A stretch of DNA of 64,000 nt, taken from the NCBI RefSeq assembly GCF_954871325.1, contig NC_088778.1:16953666-17017665 (forward strand). Direction: 5' to 3'. Source of the DNA: Gordionus sp. m RMFG-2023 (taxonomy: Eukaryota > Nematomorpha > Gordioida > Chordodea > Parachordodidae). Below, piece after piece: positions 11,110 through 24,237 of the stretch; positions within the stretch are counted from its first letter, which is position 1; each line of letters opens with the position of its first letter. The notes beneath the pieces were generated by a model, which saw nothing but the letters and a program-made list of their open reading frames with translations, searched no databases and was not told where the DNA came from. The position numbers and the translations under genes are program-made.

Positions 11110-13141
11110 GTATTCTGAATATGCAGGAATACATTTTAGGTAAAATTGTTTTATAATTATTATATATAACGTCTCTATCATTGAAACAAAAATATATATT
11201 TTGGATTAGAAATTTTTTTTACTTTAAATGTATTTCTTTATTTATCAATTTCAAATATTCAAAGCGTTTAAAAAATATATATTTAACTAAAATATTTAAA
11301 ATAAACGGTGGAGGGGTATAAATTATTTGAACAAGCATAGAGCCGAGGATGGAGATAAAATTAGAACTACATATCAAGAGATATTCTTTGCCTGTGATAT
11401 AAATTTTCTTTAGGATCTCCTGGAGTTGCTAACTTTTTATCTAAAGTCTTAAAATAGAATTGCATCTACGTTGAAGTTGCCTAATGTGGTAGTAAAGTCA
11501 AAGAGTAAAAATGTTACTTTTCTAATTGGGAATATTTGTTACGTTTGGATGAATAGGCGGCCTCGATGAGGCGTATTGTGCGTACGATTTTGCAAACGCA
11601 TCTATATAGGTATAACCCCATACCAAAGATTGCCCTTTCGACCAAGGCTATTCTTTTCAAGTTTAGATAATTTTTTAATATCATTTCTCTTTCAGCATCA
11701 ATCATAAAACATTCTCTAAATTTATCAAATATGATATGATATTGAATATGAAATGATAAATGTAATTTTAAATATACTTTTAAATGCTATACGAAATTAG
11801 ATGAAGAGTCTGCAGAACCATATAAATTTGTCACATTCATTACATTGCAGTAATTTTTATTATTTATATGTTCATGTTAGGTAACTTCAAAAAATTTTCT
11901 TTTAATATGCTTGATTCTATAGTCATATCTTTGATAACTAGGTTTATAATTAGGTAATGATTAGTAGTTGATTGCTATATGACGACCTACGTTATATATC
12001 TTTAAATATCTAAACTCGGATTAAATTTTTAATTTAAGTTTTAAAATAATATATTTTAAATTTAAATGAACAGATATAAATTTTTCTAAAATATCTGTAT
12101 CTTTTTGAATGCAAAGTTGATTAAGATACATATATTCTTAAATACTTTATATCTTGATTACAAAAAATATATAAAAATTATTAGAAGTTTCATAAGGCAA
12201 TGGCCATGAATCTTGTAGAATCTGAAATTTAAATGGATTATTTCAGGCCTTATTTTTTTATTTCAAATACTATTAGAATTGTGGATTCAGAGATCCTCTG
12301 ATTTATAAGCTTGACAAGAGGCTGATACAACTAATGGGATGAATATGTAAGAAGATTTTAGATCTTTCTTTATCCCGCCAATTACAACTGGGTTGTAATT
12401 GCTATGAAAGGGGTCAAAAATTATGATACAGGTAAAGCCCCAATACATATTTGTTTATTCCATCTGATTAGTGTATATCGATTCGGTTGAGTGTTAATGC
12501 GATTTTTTGACACAAATTAGTTTGAGCCAAGAAATGTTCTTTACAAGTAGTTAAATGTACTTTGTTACATCACCTCTCAAATGTGATCAATAGAAATAAT
12601 AAATTATTAAATTTTATTAAAAAATACTAATATGAGAATAATTGTTTATTCAAACAAAACAAATAATTAACTATTTTTATTCATTGCTATGATTATATAA
12701 ATGGTAATAAATTATGATAAAATGTTTACCTTATAATATATATAAGTTGTTAGGAATTATTAAGTTACTTGGCGAGTTAAGAACAAAAAAATTCCTGAAA
12801 ATTCTCTGTATAAAAAATTCCCTGGATGATAATTCCCTAGAAAAAAAAATATCAGAATATAATCCTAAGGAAATTAAATCTTGTAAAAAAAATAGCATAT
12901 AAATCTCTAGAAAAAATTTACCTAGAAAATAATTTGCCTGTTCCCATTTTACAGATTATAAAAAAATACAGGGGAAAATAATATCCCGGAAAATGTAACC
13001 CAAATAAAAATTTGACAAAATCTTTATTGAAATAATTAAGCTTACTTGTAAAATATGAATTTACAATTTGTATATTTGTAGAAATATTGAAATTTGATAA
13101 ATAAGTGCATTAAAATATCGTAAATATCTATTACAATTAGA
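11110..13141. other. 2-kb AT-rich stretch without a recognised gene
   Basis: Several short open frames occur, for example 63 codons on the minus strand at 11514-11705 and 62 on the plus strand at 12714-12902. Neither matches a family I know, and the second is lysine/isoleucine-rich as expected of noise. A segment at about 12790-12990 repeats the word pair ttccct/aaattc. No TIRs, tRNA or rRNA genes were seen. Confidence 0.45.
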
Positions 13142-13492
13142 TAATGTTGCTAAGGAGCGCCGCCGTATTTTTTTAAAAACACCGGACGGGAGCGAGAGCT
13201 AGCTCCTTTTAGGGGGAATGGAGGAGCGCCGCTCCACCACTCCTTTAAATTTAATGTATAAATTAAATTATTTTTTAAATATTAATATTTGTTAATTAAA
13301 ATTCAATAAAAATGAAATTTTATTTTAATTAAATTTATCCATTATTAAATGTTGAGCCGAGTTTTATATTGGTTTTTCATCTAATCATTTTACAGATTAA
13401 TCATCAATTTTTTCCTTTTTATATTGAAAATTTCTTGGAAAATCTTGTAAGCCATATTAATATTCATTTTATAGATATATAATAAAAAATAG

Positions 13493-13969
13493 TGTTGTAT
13501 ATATTCAATTTTTTAAATAATTAATTCCTTTTTTTATTAATTTTTTTTTATTGTTATGTAATTACTTTTTTGAATATTATAATTAGTTATTATTGTGGTG
13601 CTTATTCATTATTTTAAATAATGAATTCCTTTTTTTTATATTTGGAATATTATAATTAGTTATTATTATTATTATATAATAATTTTAGTTGGGCATTGTT
13701 AGTATATGTTAAAATTATTAATTTCTTTCGTTATTCAAATTTTTTTTGGTTAAAAAAAATGTTATTTGAATATTAAAAGAAAAAAGATATATATACGAAG
13801 CAAAATCATTTTAAATCATTTTATTCACCAATTATTATTCAATTAATTCTATTTCAAAATAAAGTTACCCGTACTTCTAAATACAAAAAAAAAACCCGTA
13901 CTTCTAAATACAAAAAAGGTTTGATGTTATATATATTTTAATATTTAATCTTCTTTTTTTTTTATAATC
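13493..13969 (+). repeat. left LTR of Ty3-type element 1, split by the LINE
   Basis: It begins tgttgtatatattc and matches the right LTR (24593-25042) over its length. Its last bases, ending in ctaaca, lie beyond the LINE at about 19457-19476. The split shows that the LINE arrived after the retroelement. Confidence 0.9.
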
Positions 13970-14509
13970 TTATCTTATCTTATCTAGCACGTTGGTCATG
14001 GACCTGCCCAAAATGAGCGAACGTGAATTACTATAGAGGCCCTATCCTCCATAATAATTATGCCGATTTTTTCCTCAAGGATACCAACAAACCTTGTAAT
14101 CCAGATATAATTATTAAGAGGAGTGGAACTCACCCAATCCAATAATAATAATAGCGTAGGGAATAAGATTATGAGCATATTTAAAAGGAAAAAATAGTAG
14201 TACTGTATCATCCAATACAAATTATTAGTCATTAGTTAATTATCTAAAATTATTTTTTTATAGTTAGTCTTAATTTTTATTATGATTATTAAATTTTATT
14301 TAGTTTATTTACGATTTATTCCCAATTATTTAGTTAGAAGATATAATTATATTATTTTTTATAATTATTTAGTTAAAAATATCTATCTATTTAATCTATT
14401 AGACCTAAATCTCATAATGTAATGTAATCTATTAGAATTTATCTTACAATGTGCACTAATTTAATCTGCCTTCATTTACTATAGCCCTATTCAAATAACT
14501 TCAACTCTT

Positions 14510-14665
14510 AGATATATATCAAAGCAATATATGAAATTGTATTTTTAAGTAATAAAATAAAATAACTTTACTTACTCAACTTTACTTGTTATATATCAAA
14601 GTAATATATGGAATTGTATTTTTAAATAATAAACTAAACTAAATTTAATTTAATCATCTTTACTT
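14510..14665 (-). repeat. direct repeat in the LINE 3' UTR
   Basis: A unit of about 85 bp occurs twice. Each copy contains atatatcaaag, a caatatatg/taatatatgg variant, attgtatttttaa and ctttacttg. It lies just downstream of the LINE stop codon. Confidence 0.7.
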
Positions 14666-14674
14666 GTTACATTC

Positions 14675-17600
14675 TCAGCAGTTATTCGTCAAGTGTTCGT
14701 AAATAAGTCTTAATACGATTTTGTAAGTTTTTCTATCTAACGAAGCACGTTTTATGAATTCCCAAGATAGATCTATGTCCGATAATGATCGATTTATTCT
14801 ACCAAACCAACTATTTTTGTAGGATAGGAAAGGTTTGAGAGATAATTCTTCCAAAGGGGTAATAAAAAGGGCTTGATATACTAGGTTGTTTGGGGCTTGT
14901 CTGAGAATGTGCCCTAATATTTCGATTTTCCTATATTCACATAGTCTATATATAGGGAGAATGTCACATCTGGACCAAAGATTATGATTCGAAGTATTAT
15001 ACGGGTAGAAAGTTTTGGTAATATATCTAAGACATTTGTTAATGAACGTTTGCATCTTTTTACTTTCTTGTTTGGTATCTTTCCAAGTTTCTATACCATA
15101 GATTAAGGAGGGGAATATTAAAGTTTTAAATAATCGAATCTTTAACGGAATTGATAATTGATTCGAACTCCATATTTTCATAAAAGATCTATATTTCAGT
15201 CTGCCTTTATTTATTTTAGCTATTAGGTCTAGTTTAGTATTTCCTTTTCTATCCAGTATCACTCCTAGATATTTTAATTGTTGAACTTCTGCTATTTTTC
15301 CTTGTATCGTTAGATTCATGTTTGGAGGGGAGAATATTGATGTCATCAACTTTGTTTTATCAATATTTATTTTTAAACCAAAAAAATCAGCAACTTGGGT
15401 CATCATGTCCACTAGCAATTGGAGGTGTGATATAGAATCTCCTATAATGCAAATATCATCGGCAAAAGCAAGAATATTAAATTTTACGATGGGAATCTGA
15501 GCTAAACATTGTTTAGTCACTCTTTTTATGATATAGTTTGTAATAAAATTAAAAAGAAGAGGAGAAAGGACACATCCCTGTTTCAAACCTATCTTAACTG
15601 GTATTTTTGTTGATTTATGACCCGCATGGATAATTTGTATCGAGTAATCATTATAGATATTTTTTAATATTTTTACCAAAGAAGTTGGAGTATTAACTTC
15701 TTCTAATGCTATCCATAACCTATCATGAATAATCGTATCAAAAGCTTTCCTAAAATCCAGAGCTATAATTATTAATTGCCTTTTTCGTATTATAGATTTC
15801 TCTATTTGTATCTTTAAGTTGAGAATAGCCTCAAGAGCATTATGCCCCTTTCTAAATGAAACTATTGAATCCACATAATCTCGTTCTATAAAAGGTTTGA
15901 GTCGATTTAGGATTATGTTAGTGAAAATCTTATAAATTATAGAATTTAGTGAGATTCCTCTCCAATCCTCTAGAGTTTTAGGGTACTTAGTTTTTGGAAA
16001 ATTAATTAGGGTAGCCGATAGCCAATCACTAGGGCAGATCCCTTCCTTCCATACTCTCGATATGATAGGGAATAGTATATCGGCGGATAATATAGGGTCC
16101 GTTTTTAAATATTCACTACGAATATTCTCTTGACCACACGCCTTGTGATTTTTTAGTTTCTTTATTATATTTATTATTTCACTCTTGATAGGATCTATGA
16201 TTCTATCTGTATTTTGGAATAAGGTAGAGAGGGAAGAATGTGTAGATAAAGATGTAGTATTATGAGTATTATCTTGTGGGAGAAATAATTGTGGGGGCCA
16301 GAGGTACGAAGTGGATGGACCATGATGAATGGAAGACTCACTTTGGTTTGGTAAATGTAATAATTTAGATGGCAAGAGATTATAGGAAGAAGAGTTTTGA
16401 GGGCATAGATCAGAAGGCCATTTAGGAGGGTTCTGGAGTAATTGCACCTGAGGAGGCCAGGAGTTTGAGGAAGATGCATTTTGGTCAATGGGAGATTCTA
16501 AATTTGAGTTGTACGTAGAATTAGATAAAAAATTTGAGATATAAGAATTTTGAGCGGGAAGGAGTTGGGGAAGTCCAAGGTTTAGCAGATTTGGAAGCCA
16601 GAAACTTGAGGTAGATGGACTTTGATCAATGGGAGATATTACTATTTGGTTATTTGATGTAGAGGAGGGATCGTTGCAATTATTTGATGTAGAGGAGGGT
16701 TCGTTGCTATTAAATATTTTAGAGTAATGTGAAACCCATATTTCCATTTGTATCTCTGGATCTGTAATTTCTTTTGAGTTGTGACTAAGTTTAAAAAATT
16801 GCTCTTTTTTGAAAGAAGTGAAGGATTTCAATAATTTAAAAGCTTTATATGAATCATTTGCACTGAACGAATTACTTATCTCAGTGGCACGATCCTCAAG
16901 GAATTTCCTCTTATCTCTTCTGAGTTTATGACTTATATCGTTTAGGATATACATGGCTCTGTTTCTCCTATAATGACCACTCCCCACTAGATTTGAAATA
17001 AGATTTTTTGATTCTATTGAGATCCAGTCCGGATAATTCATCTTGGCTGGTAAGGAATTTGATGCCGCATTGTTGAAAATGTCACGGGTATTTTCCCATA
17101 GTGTGTCCGAGGATAAGTTGTTAGTTTGATCGATAAATTTATGAGAATTATTTCTGATTTGTTTTATATATTCTGTTTTGATATTGTGATCATTTAAAGC
17201 CTCGATATCTAATTTGGGACGTTTCGAAAGTGACTTTCCGTTTCTTTTCTTCCTCATATGCCATATCTTCGGGTCTATTACAATAGAGCAATCTATAATT
17301 TTATGGTCAGAGTTAAATAAAACCTGATGAAGAACTTTAATATTTTTTATCCAACTCATAGTCGACCTATTACAAATAAAATAGTCTATTTGAGACCAAG
17401 TATTGTATGTTTGGCTAAAATATGTGTATATCTCTCTTTTATCCGAATGTTCGAAGAAAGTATTAGCTATTCGAAGATCTAACTTATGACAGAGTTTTAA
17501 TAGTAGTTTTCCTCCAATATCGGATTTAATATTTAGTGTTCCTGAACCAAGGGAAATATGATTCTTTATATCAATTTTTTCTACTTTCGCATTAAAATCC

Positions 17601-18028
17601 CCAGCAATTAGTAAGTTTTCGCGTTTCGGAAATTTATTTAGATATTCGTCAAGAAAAATGAAGAATGGTTGTTTTTCAGTATAGTTCACTGGTATATAAA
17701 TATTTACAATATTTAAGGTTTTACATCTCATATTTACTTTTATGCTACATACCCTACTATTTACGCCATCGAATTTTGAGATGTAGCCCGATAGATTCTT
17801 TTTGATCAATATACAAACTCCACACCAGTTTTTTTCAGTTTCGCCCGAGTTAAAGAGTAGGTAACCTTTGCAATTAATTTTACAAGTATCAATCCAATGT
17901 GTTTCTTGTATACAAGCAATGTCAACCGCTAGGGTATCTAATATTATTCTTAGTTGGGCAAATTTATTATTATTTAGGGATCTAGCATTTAGGGATATAA
18001 TTCTTAGAGAACCAGAAAAATTGTTCAT
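14675..18028 (-). CDS. LINE ORF2-like protein: AP endonuclease plus reverse transcriptase
   Basis: 1117 codons without a stop. The N-terminal part (about 8-250) is an AP-like endonuclease with N14, E42 (IQETHW), D144 and N146 (GDFN), D215 (QIDYF) and the SDH box at 240-242; it nicks target DNA. The reverse transcriptase (about 640-920) shows GLKQGCVLSPLLFN and the catalytic FADD near residue 854. No RNase H or C-terminal integrase is seen, as in RTE-, CR1- and L1-like clades; the exact clade cannot be set by eye. Between the two enzymes (about 436-616) lies an unusual Ser/Asn/Pro-rich segment made of about three degenerate repeats of an SPIDQ/ST-S-WPP/Q pattern. Key catalytic residues are present, so the protein may be active. 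It would act by target-primed reverse transcription. Confidence 0.93.
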   Translation of the reverse strand: MNNFSGSLRIISLNARSLNNNKFAQLRIILDTLAVDIACIQETHWIDTCKINCKGYLLFNSGETEKNWCGVCILIKKNLSGYISKFDGVNSRVCSIKVNMRCKTLNIVNIYIPVNYTEKQPFFIFLDEYLNKFPKRENLLIAGDFNAKVEKIDIKNHISLGSGTLNIKSDIGGKLLLKLCHKLDLRIANTFFEHSDKREIYTYFSQTYNTWSQIDYFICNRSTMSWIKNIKVLHQVLFNSDHKIIDCSIVIDPKIWHMRKKRNGKSLSKRPKLDIEALNDHNIKTEYIKQIRNNSHKFIDQTNNLSSDTLWENTRDIFNNAASNSLPAKMNYPDWISIESKNLISNLVGSGHYRRNRAMYILNDISHKLRRDKRKFLEDRATEISNSFSANDSYKAFKLLKSFTSFKKEQFFKLSHNSKEITDPEIQMEIWVSHYSKIFNSNEPSSTSNNCNDPSSTSNNQIVISPIDQSPSTSSFWLPNLLNLGLPQLLPAQNSYISNFLSNSTYNSNLESPIDQNASSSNSWPPQVQLLQNPPKWPSDLCPQNSSSYNLLPSKLLHLPNQSESSIHHGPSTSYLWPPQLFLPQDNTHNTTSLSTHSSLSTLFQNTDRIIDPIKSEIINIIKKLKNHKACGQENIRSEYLKTDPILSADILFPIISRVWKEGICPSDWLSATLINFPKTKYPKTLEDWRGISLNSIIYKIFTNIILNRLKPFIERDYVDSIVSFRKGHNALEAILNLKIQIEKSIIRKRQLIIIALDFRKAFDTIIHDRLWIALEEVNTPTSLVKILKNIYNDYSIQIIHAGHKSTKIPVKIGLKQGCVLSPLLFNFITNYIIKRVTKQCLAQIPIVKFNILAFADDICIIGDSISHLQLLVDMMTQVADFFGLKINIDKTKLMTSIFSPPNMNLTIQGKIAEVQQLKYLGVILDRKGNTKLDLIAKINKGRLKYRSFMKIWSSNQLSIPLKIRLFKTLIFPSLIYGIETWKDTKQESKKMQTFINKCLRYITKTFYPYNTSNHNLWSRCDILPIYRLCEYRKIEILGHILRQAPNNLVYQALFITPLEELSLKPFLSYKNSWFGRINRSLSDIDLSWEFIKRASLDRKTYKIVLRLIYEHLTNNC

Positions 18029-18094
18029 TGTAATGTTAGTAAATTTATTTAGTAATTAAAAATTAGAGAAATAATTTATATTACTAGATTAAAA

Positions 18095-19450
18095 ATTTAT
18101 TTAACGATTTATAAAACAAGATATCGGACAATATATATTATCAGGATTTCACTATATAAAATAAAGTTTTTCAGACAATTTATTTAACGATTTATAAAAC
18201 ACGATTTCGACAATATATATTATCAAGACTTCACTATATAAAATAAAGTTTTTCAGACAACTTATATCACTATTTATCAAAGCAATTTTTTTGACAGCTT
18301 ATTACTACAATTAAATAGATTTTTTATCAAGATTTCTCTATAAAAAAAACGGAATTTGAATTATCATAACAATTTCCGACAGCTACAACAATATAATATT
18401 TCCAAGAATTTTTCCCTATTTCGTCTATTAATATCAGTTTTAGATATTAGTATTACAACGATATAATATCAAATTTGAGACAGGTTTCAACAGCACTAAA
18501 AGTGAGTAATAATAGAATTAATAAATCATACGAGAGAAATTACTTGTAAATATAATAGATTTTTTTTATCAAGATTTCTCTATAGAAAAAAAAAATGGAA
18601 TTTAAATTATCAAACAATTTCCGACAGCTACAACAATATAATATTTTCAAGATTTTTTCCCATTTCGTCTATTAATGTCAGTTTTAGATATTAATATTTC
18701 ACGATATAATGAGACAAGTTTCAACAGCACTAAAAGTGAGTAATAATAGAAGAAAATCATAAATCATACGAGAGAAAAAACTTATAAATCTGTTGTATAT
18801 ATAAGAATTGATAAAAGTAATTAATCTTTTGAGAAAGTTTCGAGAATTTTAACGATATACTAGGAATAATTATAATTTAAAAGTTATAATAGTATATAAA
18901 TTAACAGAAGATAAAATTAAAGAAAATAATAATATATATAAAATAAATAAAATAAAATAAAAAATAAATAAAAAATAAAATAAAATATAAAAATCTAGGA
19001 ATAATTGTAATTTAAAAGTTTGACGTTACATATAGTATATAAATTAATAGTATTTAAATTAACCGAAGATAAAATTAAAGAAAATAATAATATATATAAA
19101 ATAAATAAAATAAAATTATTATCCGATTTATTTTGTTAAAATATAAAATATACATAAAATAAAACAAACATTTGATTTATTTTGTTAAAAGAAAAGAAAA
19201 AACAAATGTTATTTAAAAAGTTTAAATAGAGATTATCAAATTTAATAAATCATCGTATTATCCAAAGAGTTAACATAGTGATTACCTTATCATCGTATTA
19301 TCCAAAGAGTTAACATAGTGATTTTAAATAGTGATTCTAAAAATTACTTAGTATGAATTTTTGTTAAAAAACAAATGTTATTTAAAAAGTTTAAATTGAG
19401 ATTATCAAAGTGTTTTTTGTTAAAAAGAAAACAAATGTTATTTAAAAGGT
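18095..19450 (-). repeat. tandem duplications in the LINE 5' UTR
   Basis: Three sets of direct repeats are visible: about 85 bp twice (18095-18262, sharing aacgatttataaaaca and aataaagtttttcaga), about 240 bp twice (about 18310-18545 and 18545-18785, sharing tttccgacagctacaacaat and cagcactaaaagtgagtaat), and about 110 bp twice (about 18850-18960 and 18995-19125). A further run at 19180-19450 repeats caaatgttatttaaaa and atcgtattatccaaagagtt. Tandem 5' UTR units are a known form of LINE promoter. Confidence 0.8.
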
Positions 19451-22400
19451 TTAAATATCAACGTCAAAATCTAACATTGGTCCGAAGTAAACATACTCAG
19501 GGAACGCATATATTCAGTCTAATAAATAGACTATACAATTAAATTTAGAAGAAATAAATTGTGATTAAAAGTCAATTTTTTTTATATATCAGCGTATTTA
19601 AGGTTAAAAAAAATCAATATATATATAGATTTTCTTTTATTTTTAATGCCTTTTTATGCTTTTATTTTAATCATAATATTAATTACATTGTTGTATAATT
19701 TTGGCCGCAGCATTAAGTTATTTGTGATTAAAATTATTTTGAATTCTTTGTAATGTATCTAAGTAAAATTATTTTAAGTAATTTATTGTTGGAAAATATA
19801 ATGGTATTAGCATTTTAATTAGGTTTAATTTTAGGTAGAAATACATCGTACATCAAAATAGAAAATAAGGAGTTAGATAAGATAAAAAATATATTAAATG
19901 AGAAAAATAAGGAGAGAAACATATACATTTCCAGAAGTACAGAGAATTTCAGACGAATTAGTTGCTATAGCTGTGGTCAGCCAGGCCATATGTCGCGTGA
20001 TTGTGATTTAACAAAGGATTTGGAATGCGCGAGATGTGGCAGGAATGGCCATTTAGCTATAAGATGTAGATTAAACAATATGATTGTGAGATGTAATATT
20101 TGTGGCCAGGATGGACACACTCAAGAGAAATGTAACAAATGACTAAGAAAGAAATATTTTAATAGAATTTTGTAATAATAATAATTTTTTTAATGTTGAT
20201 AATTTAGTAGCAAATAAGAATAAATATTTTAATTTTAATAATAAATTTGGTAATATAAGTTTTTCTAATTTTAGTTCAGGTAAGAATCAGCATTTTAATT
20301 TTAATGATAGATTTGATAATTATAATAATTTTTTAATGTTAATAATTGTAGTAAAAATAAATATTTTAATTTTAATAATGATAATTTGGATAATGTTGAT
20401 AGTGTTATTGCAAGTAAGAATAATTATTATAATATGAACGATAAATTTTGTGATAATAAAAAGTGTTTTAACGTTGATAATTATAATTCAAGCGATATTA
20501 ATAGAAGTATAGGTAAAAGGAGTGATATAAAAATAAAAAGTAGAGATTTTGAAATATATAGAATTAAAAATGCAACTTGTGTAGATGTACGAAAAATGGA
20601 ATTAGAGAAATTTTTAATGAAGAATAGATGCCCGAGAGTAAAGATAAATATGGATGAAGCAGAAATTTGTTTTTTATTAGATACAGGAGCAGAAATTAGT
20701 TTGATAAGTATTAAGGATTTTATGAGATTTTGGCCAGCGAAAGAATTTGTTACAAAAAAGATAAGAGCCAAACAATTGGATGGTAGCGTGGTGAAAATTT
20801 TAGGGTATTATAGGGTAAGGTTACCAGGGGTTAATAAAAGTATAAATTTGTGGATAACTACGTTGAGGATTAAACCAATTTTAGGTTGGTGTGATATAAG
20901 AACGTTAGGTCCAGTTTATAATTGGTGGAATTTTTTCGAAACTATCCCTGTAGGTAATGATGAAGTGAAATAATAAAAAGTGATTTTGAGAAAATTAGTT
21001 ATCTAGTATAGTAAATAAACAAGAATTAGTTCTCGATAAGCTTAGAAATCGAACAACAGAATTTATTGATAATAGTGAAATAATAAGGAGTGATTTCGAT
21101 AGATTTAAGTTACCTATTATAGAGGATAAACAAGAATTAGTTTTCGATAAACTTAGAAATCGAACACCAGAGTTTTTGATTAAATATAGAGTCAAAGAGA
21201 ATAAGATGTCAAAAGATATAAATTCTATTGAGGTAACACCAATCGAAATCAACAGACAGAGAAGTAAAGCAGCAGAACAGGAAGAGATGGTCGAAAATAA
21301 AAACAGCAATGAAATAAGTATCATTTTAGATCAATATTTGGAGGTTTTTAAAGAAGAGTTGGGTACATTAAAAAATTTGGAAATAGATAAAAAATTATTA
21401 GATAACTACCAGGCTAAACTTTGTGCAGTAAGAAGATTGCCATTTTCTTGGATAGAAGAGATTGATACAATTAAATAAATGGTTAAAAGAAGGTATAATA
21501 AAACCGATAGTACATAGCGAATGGGCAACGTTAGTGCCAGTAAGAAAACCTGATAATAGTCTAAGTTATAGGATTTCACTAAATCCTTGGATTATAACGG
21601 TAAAGTATCCTTTACCGAGAATAGAACAACTGTTGGCAAAATTGAAAGGAGCGATTTTTTTCTTAAAGATAGATTTCTCTAATGCGTATTTACAGATTAA
21701 AGTTAATGAGAATACAAGTAAAGTGTTAACGATAACAACACATAGGGGTTTATTTGCGTTTTGTAGGCTACCATTTGGTTTAAAAGTTTCGGCGCCAATT
21801 TTTCAAAGGACTATGATGGCGATATTTCAGGGAATAAAAGGAGTAATATATTATTTAGATGATGTTCTGATATCGGGTAAAACAGAAGAAGAGCACAATA
21901 CTAGATCGGTTAAAGTGTTAGATATAATATTGGAAAATGGTTTAAGAGCCAATATGAATAAGAGTGTTTTTGGAGTAAAAGAAATTAAGTATTTAGGACA
22001 TATTATTAAGGGTAATGAAATTACGCCAATTGCAAAGAATATTGATAAGATAATGAATATGAGAGCCCCGATTAATAAAACGGAAGTACAGGCGTTTTTA
22101 GGAGCAACAAATTATTATCATCGGTTTGTTCAAAATTTTGCAGAAATTGCCACTCCGTTGTATGATTTATTAAAGAGAAATAAAAAGTTTGAATGGGGAG
22201 AAACACAGGAGAATAGTTTCGAAAGATTGAAAATAAAGATGGTAGAGAAACCTATATTAAATTGTTTTAATGAGAATTTAGATATTATATTAGCAGTTGA
22301 TGCGTCCAATGAAGGTATAGGAGGAGTATTGTTAGAGATGATTGATAATATAGAGAAGCCTATTTTATTTTTGTCAAGACAGTTAAATAAGGCAGAAAAA

Positions 22401-23864
22401 AATTATTCAACTATAGAAAAGGTAGCGTTAGCAGTAAAGTTTGGTCTAACTAAATGTAGAGAATATTTATTGGGCCGAAAGTTTTTGTTATATACTGATC
22501 ACAAACCGTTGGTAGGACTATTTAGAAAAGATAATAAAGAGTTAAGGATTTCGCCCAGGTTACAAAATGGTTGTTATTGGTAGGTAATTTTGATTTTGAA
22601 ATTAGATACAGAGAAGGTAAATTAAATTGTTTACCAGATATTTTATCAAGATTATTCATAAAAGAAACAGAAGAGGAAAAAAGAGAGTCCAAAACCAATA
22701 ATGTAGAAATATGTTTAGCAGAAGAGGAAGTTAATAATAATATAAGATCTTTGAAAGTAGATACTAGAGAGAAACCGATAACTTTGGAACTGGTAGATAA
22801 TGTATCTAAACAAGATGAAGAATTAATGAGAATTAAAGCATGTTTGAAGGGAGACATAGAATGGAAAAATGAGGACAAAGCATTCAAAAGAGTTAAGAAT
22901 GAATTAAATATCGAAGGCAATTGTCTGATGAGAGGATATCGTGTAGAGTTAAGAAAAGATATTTTAGCAACGATACATACAGGACACCAAGGTATAGAAA
23001 GGATGAAAAATAATGCACGGGAATATATTTGGTGGCCCCAAATGAATAGGGAAATAGAAAGTTTAGCTAGAAGTTGTGATGCCTGTAACATGTGGGCAAA
23101 TGTACCAGCAAAAAATAAAACAGATAAATGGCCAGAAACAGAGGTTCCAGGGAAAAGAATACTTGTCGATTTTTTAGAATATGAAAAAGAAATAATTTTA
23201 TCATGGTAGATGCTGGGTCGAAATGGAATTGTCAATGTCAGGTTTAACGACAAGAGTAGCCTTGACGAGAATAAAGGATTTTGTAGGTAAGTTTGGATTA
23301 ATGGAAACTTTAGTTTCGGATGGAGGACCAGCGTTTAAAGGTAGAGTGTTTGACCAATTTTGTGAAAGGTGGAATATTAAGCATTTATTATCGCCACCAC
23401 ATTACCCGAGAAGTAATGGACAGGCCGAGAGAATGGTTTCCATTGTAAAAAGCTGGCTTAAGAAAGAAAAATATGGAGAAGGAAAATGGTGATTATTGTT
23501 ATTAGCTTACAATAACACTAAGACAGCCAAAGGGAAGTCATCCGCGGAGATATTTTTAGGTAGAAAAACGGAATTAGATATTTTGAAAGAAAAAATAAAA
23601 CAAAAGGATAATACATATGAGGAAAAATTTAAGGTTGGAAGCTTAGTTTGGATTCTTATGTTTGATGGTCCAATTAAATGGGGGAAGGGAATAGTAAAGA
23701 GAAATTTAGGAAGAAAAGGAGTTGCGGTAGAAATTGAAGGACAAAAGGGAACTTGGTCTAGACATATCAAACAAGTAAGACCTAGATACTTAGAGCAATA
23801 ATATTGGAGATAATTATAGATAGAATGTTTTAGGATTAAGGAAAAAATATATATATATATAATG

Positions 23865-24165
23865 AGATGGAAATTGATGATAGACATAATTATGAGAATC
23901 ATAATTTCTGAGATATGGAGATGATAGACATAATTATGAGAATCATAATTTCAGAGAATATAGAATTGATGATAAACATAGTTATGAGAATCATAATTTC
24001 TGACGATATGGAATTGATGATAGACATAATAATGAGAATCATAATTCTAAGGATGATAAATTGATGAAGGACATAATTATGAGAATCATAATTTCTGACG
24101 ATATGGAATTGATGATAGACATAGTTATGAGAATCATAATTTATAGAGGAATAAAATAATTACGA
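23865..24165 (+). repeat. minisatellite in Ty3-type element 1
   Basis: The core gatagacataattatgagaa followed by tcataattt recurs about six times at roughly 50-60 bp spacing, between the integrase part and the small 3' frame. The same core recurs at 38975-39165 in the other Ty3-type element, so it belongs to the family. Confidence 0.85.
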
Positions 24166-24237
24166 GAATATGAGAGATTATAGGAGATCATTAGATTTTT
24201 TTTTAAAAAAATTAAATTATATAGTAATTTGTTTTAG

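Larger units (their letters stand above)
13970..19456 (-). mobile_element. APE-type LINE, apparently full length, inserted in an LTR
   Basis: The element runs on the minus strand. Its 5' end is near 19456, a repeat-rich 5' UTR spans about 18029-19456, one large frame covers 14675-18028, and the 3' UTR with a terminal gataa-type microsatellite ends near 13970 (tcttatcttatctta on the plus strand). Microsatellite tails instead of poly(A) are known in several LINE clades. LTR sequence resumes on both sides, fixing the boundaries to within a few bases. No clean target-site copy could be settled because the site is AT-rich. The open frame makes this the youngest-looking autonomous element in the window. 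Confidence 0.9.

Noticed and set aside
11514-11705. 63-codon minus-strand frame
   Set aside because: Charged and plausible-looking, but no family match and no supporting exon structure nearby.
13996-14232. 78-codon minus-strand frame after the LINE gene
   Set aside because: It sits in the LINE 3' UTR, is hydrophobic and AT-driven, and matches no LINE domain.
16195-16488. 97-codon minus-strand frame overlapping the LINE gene
   Set aside because: It is an alternative frame of the Ser/Pro-rich repeat segment of the LINE protein.
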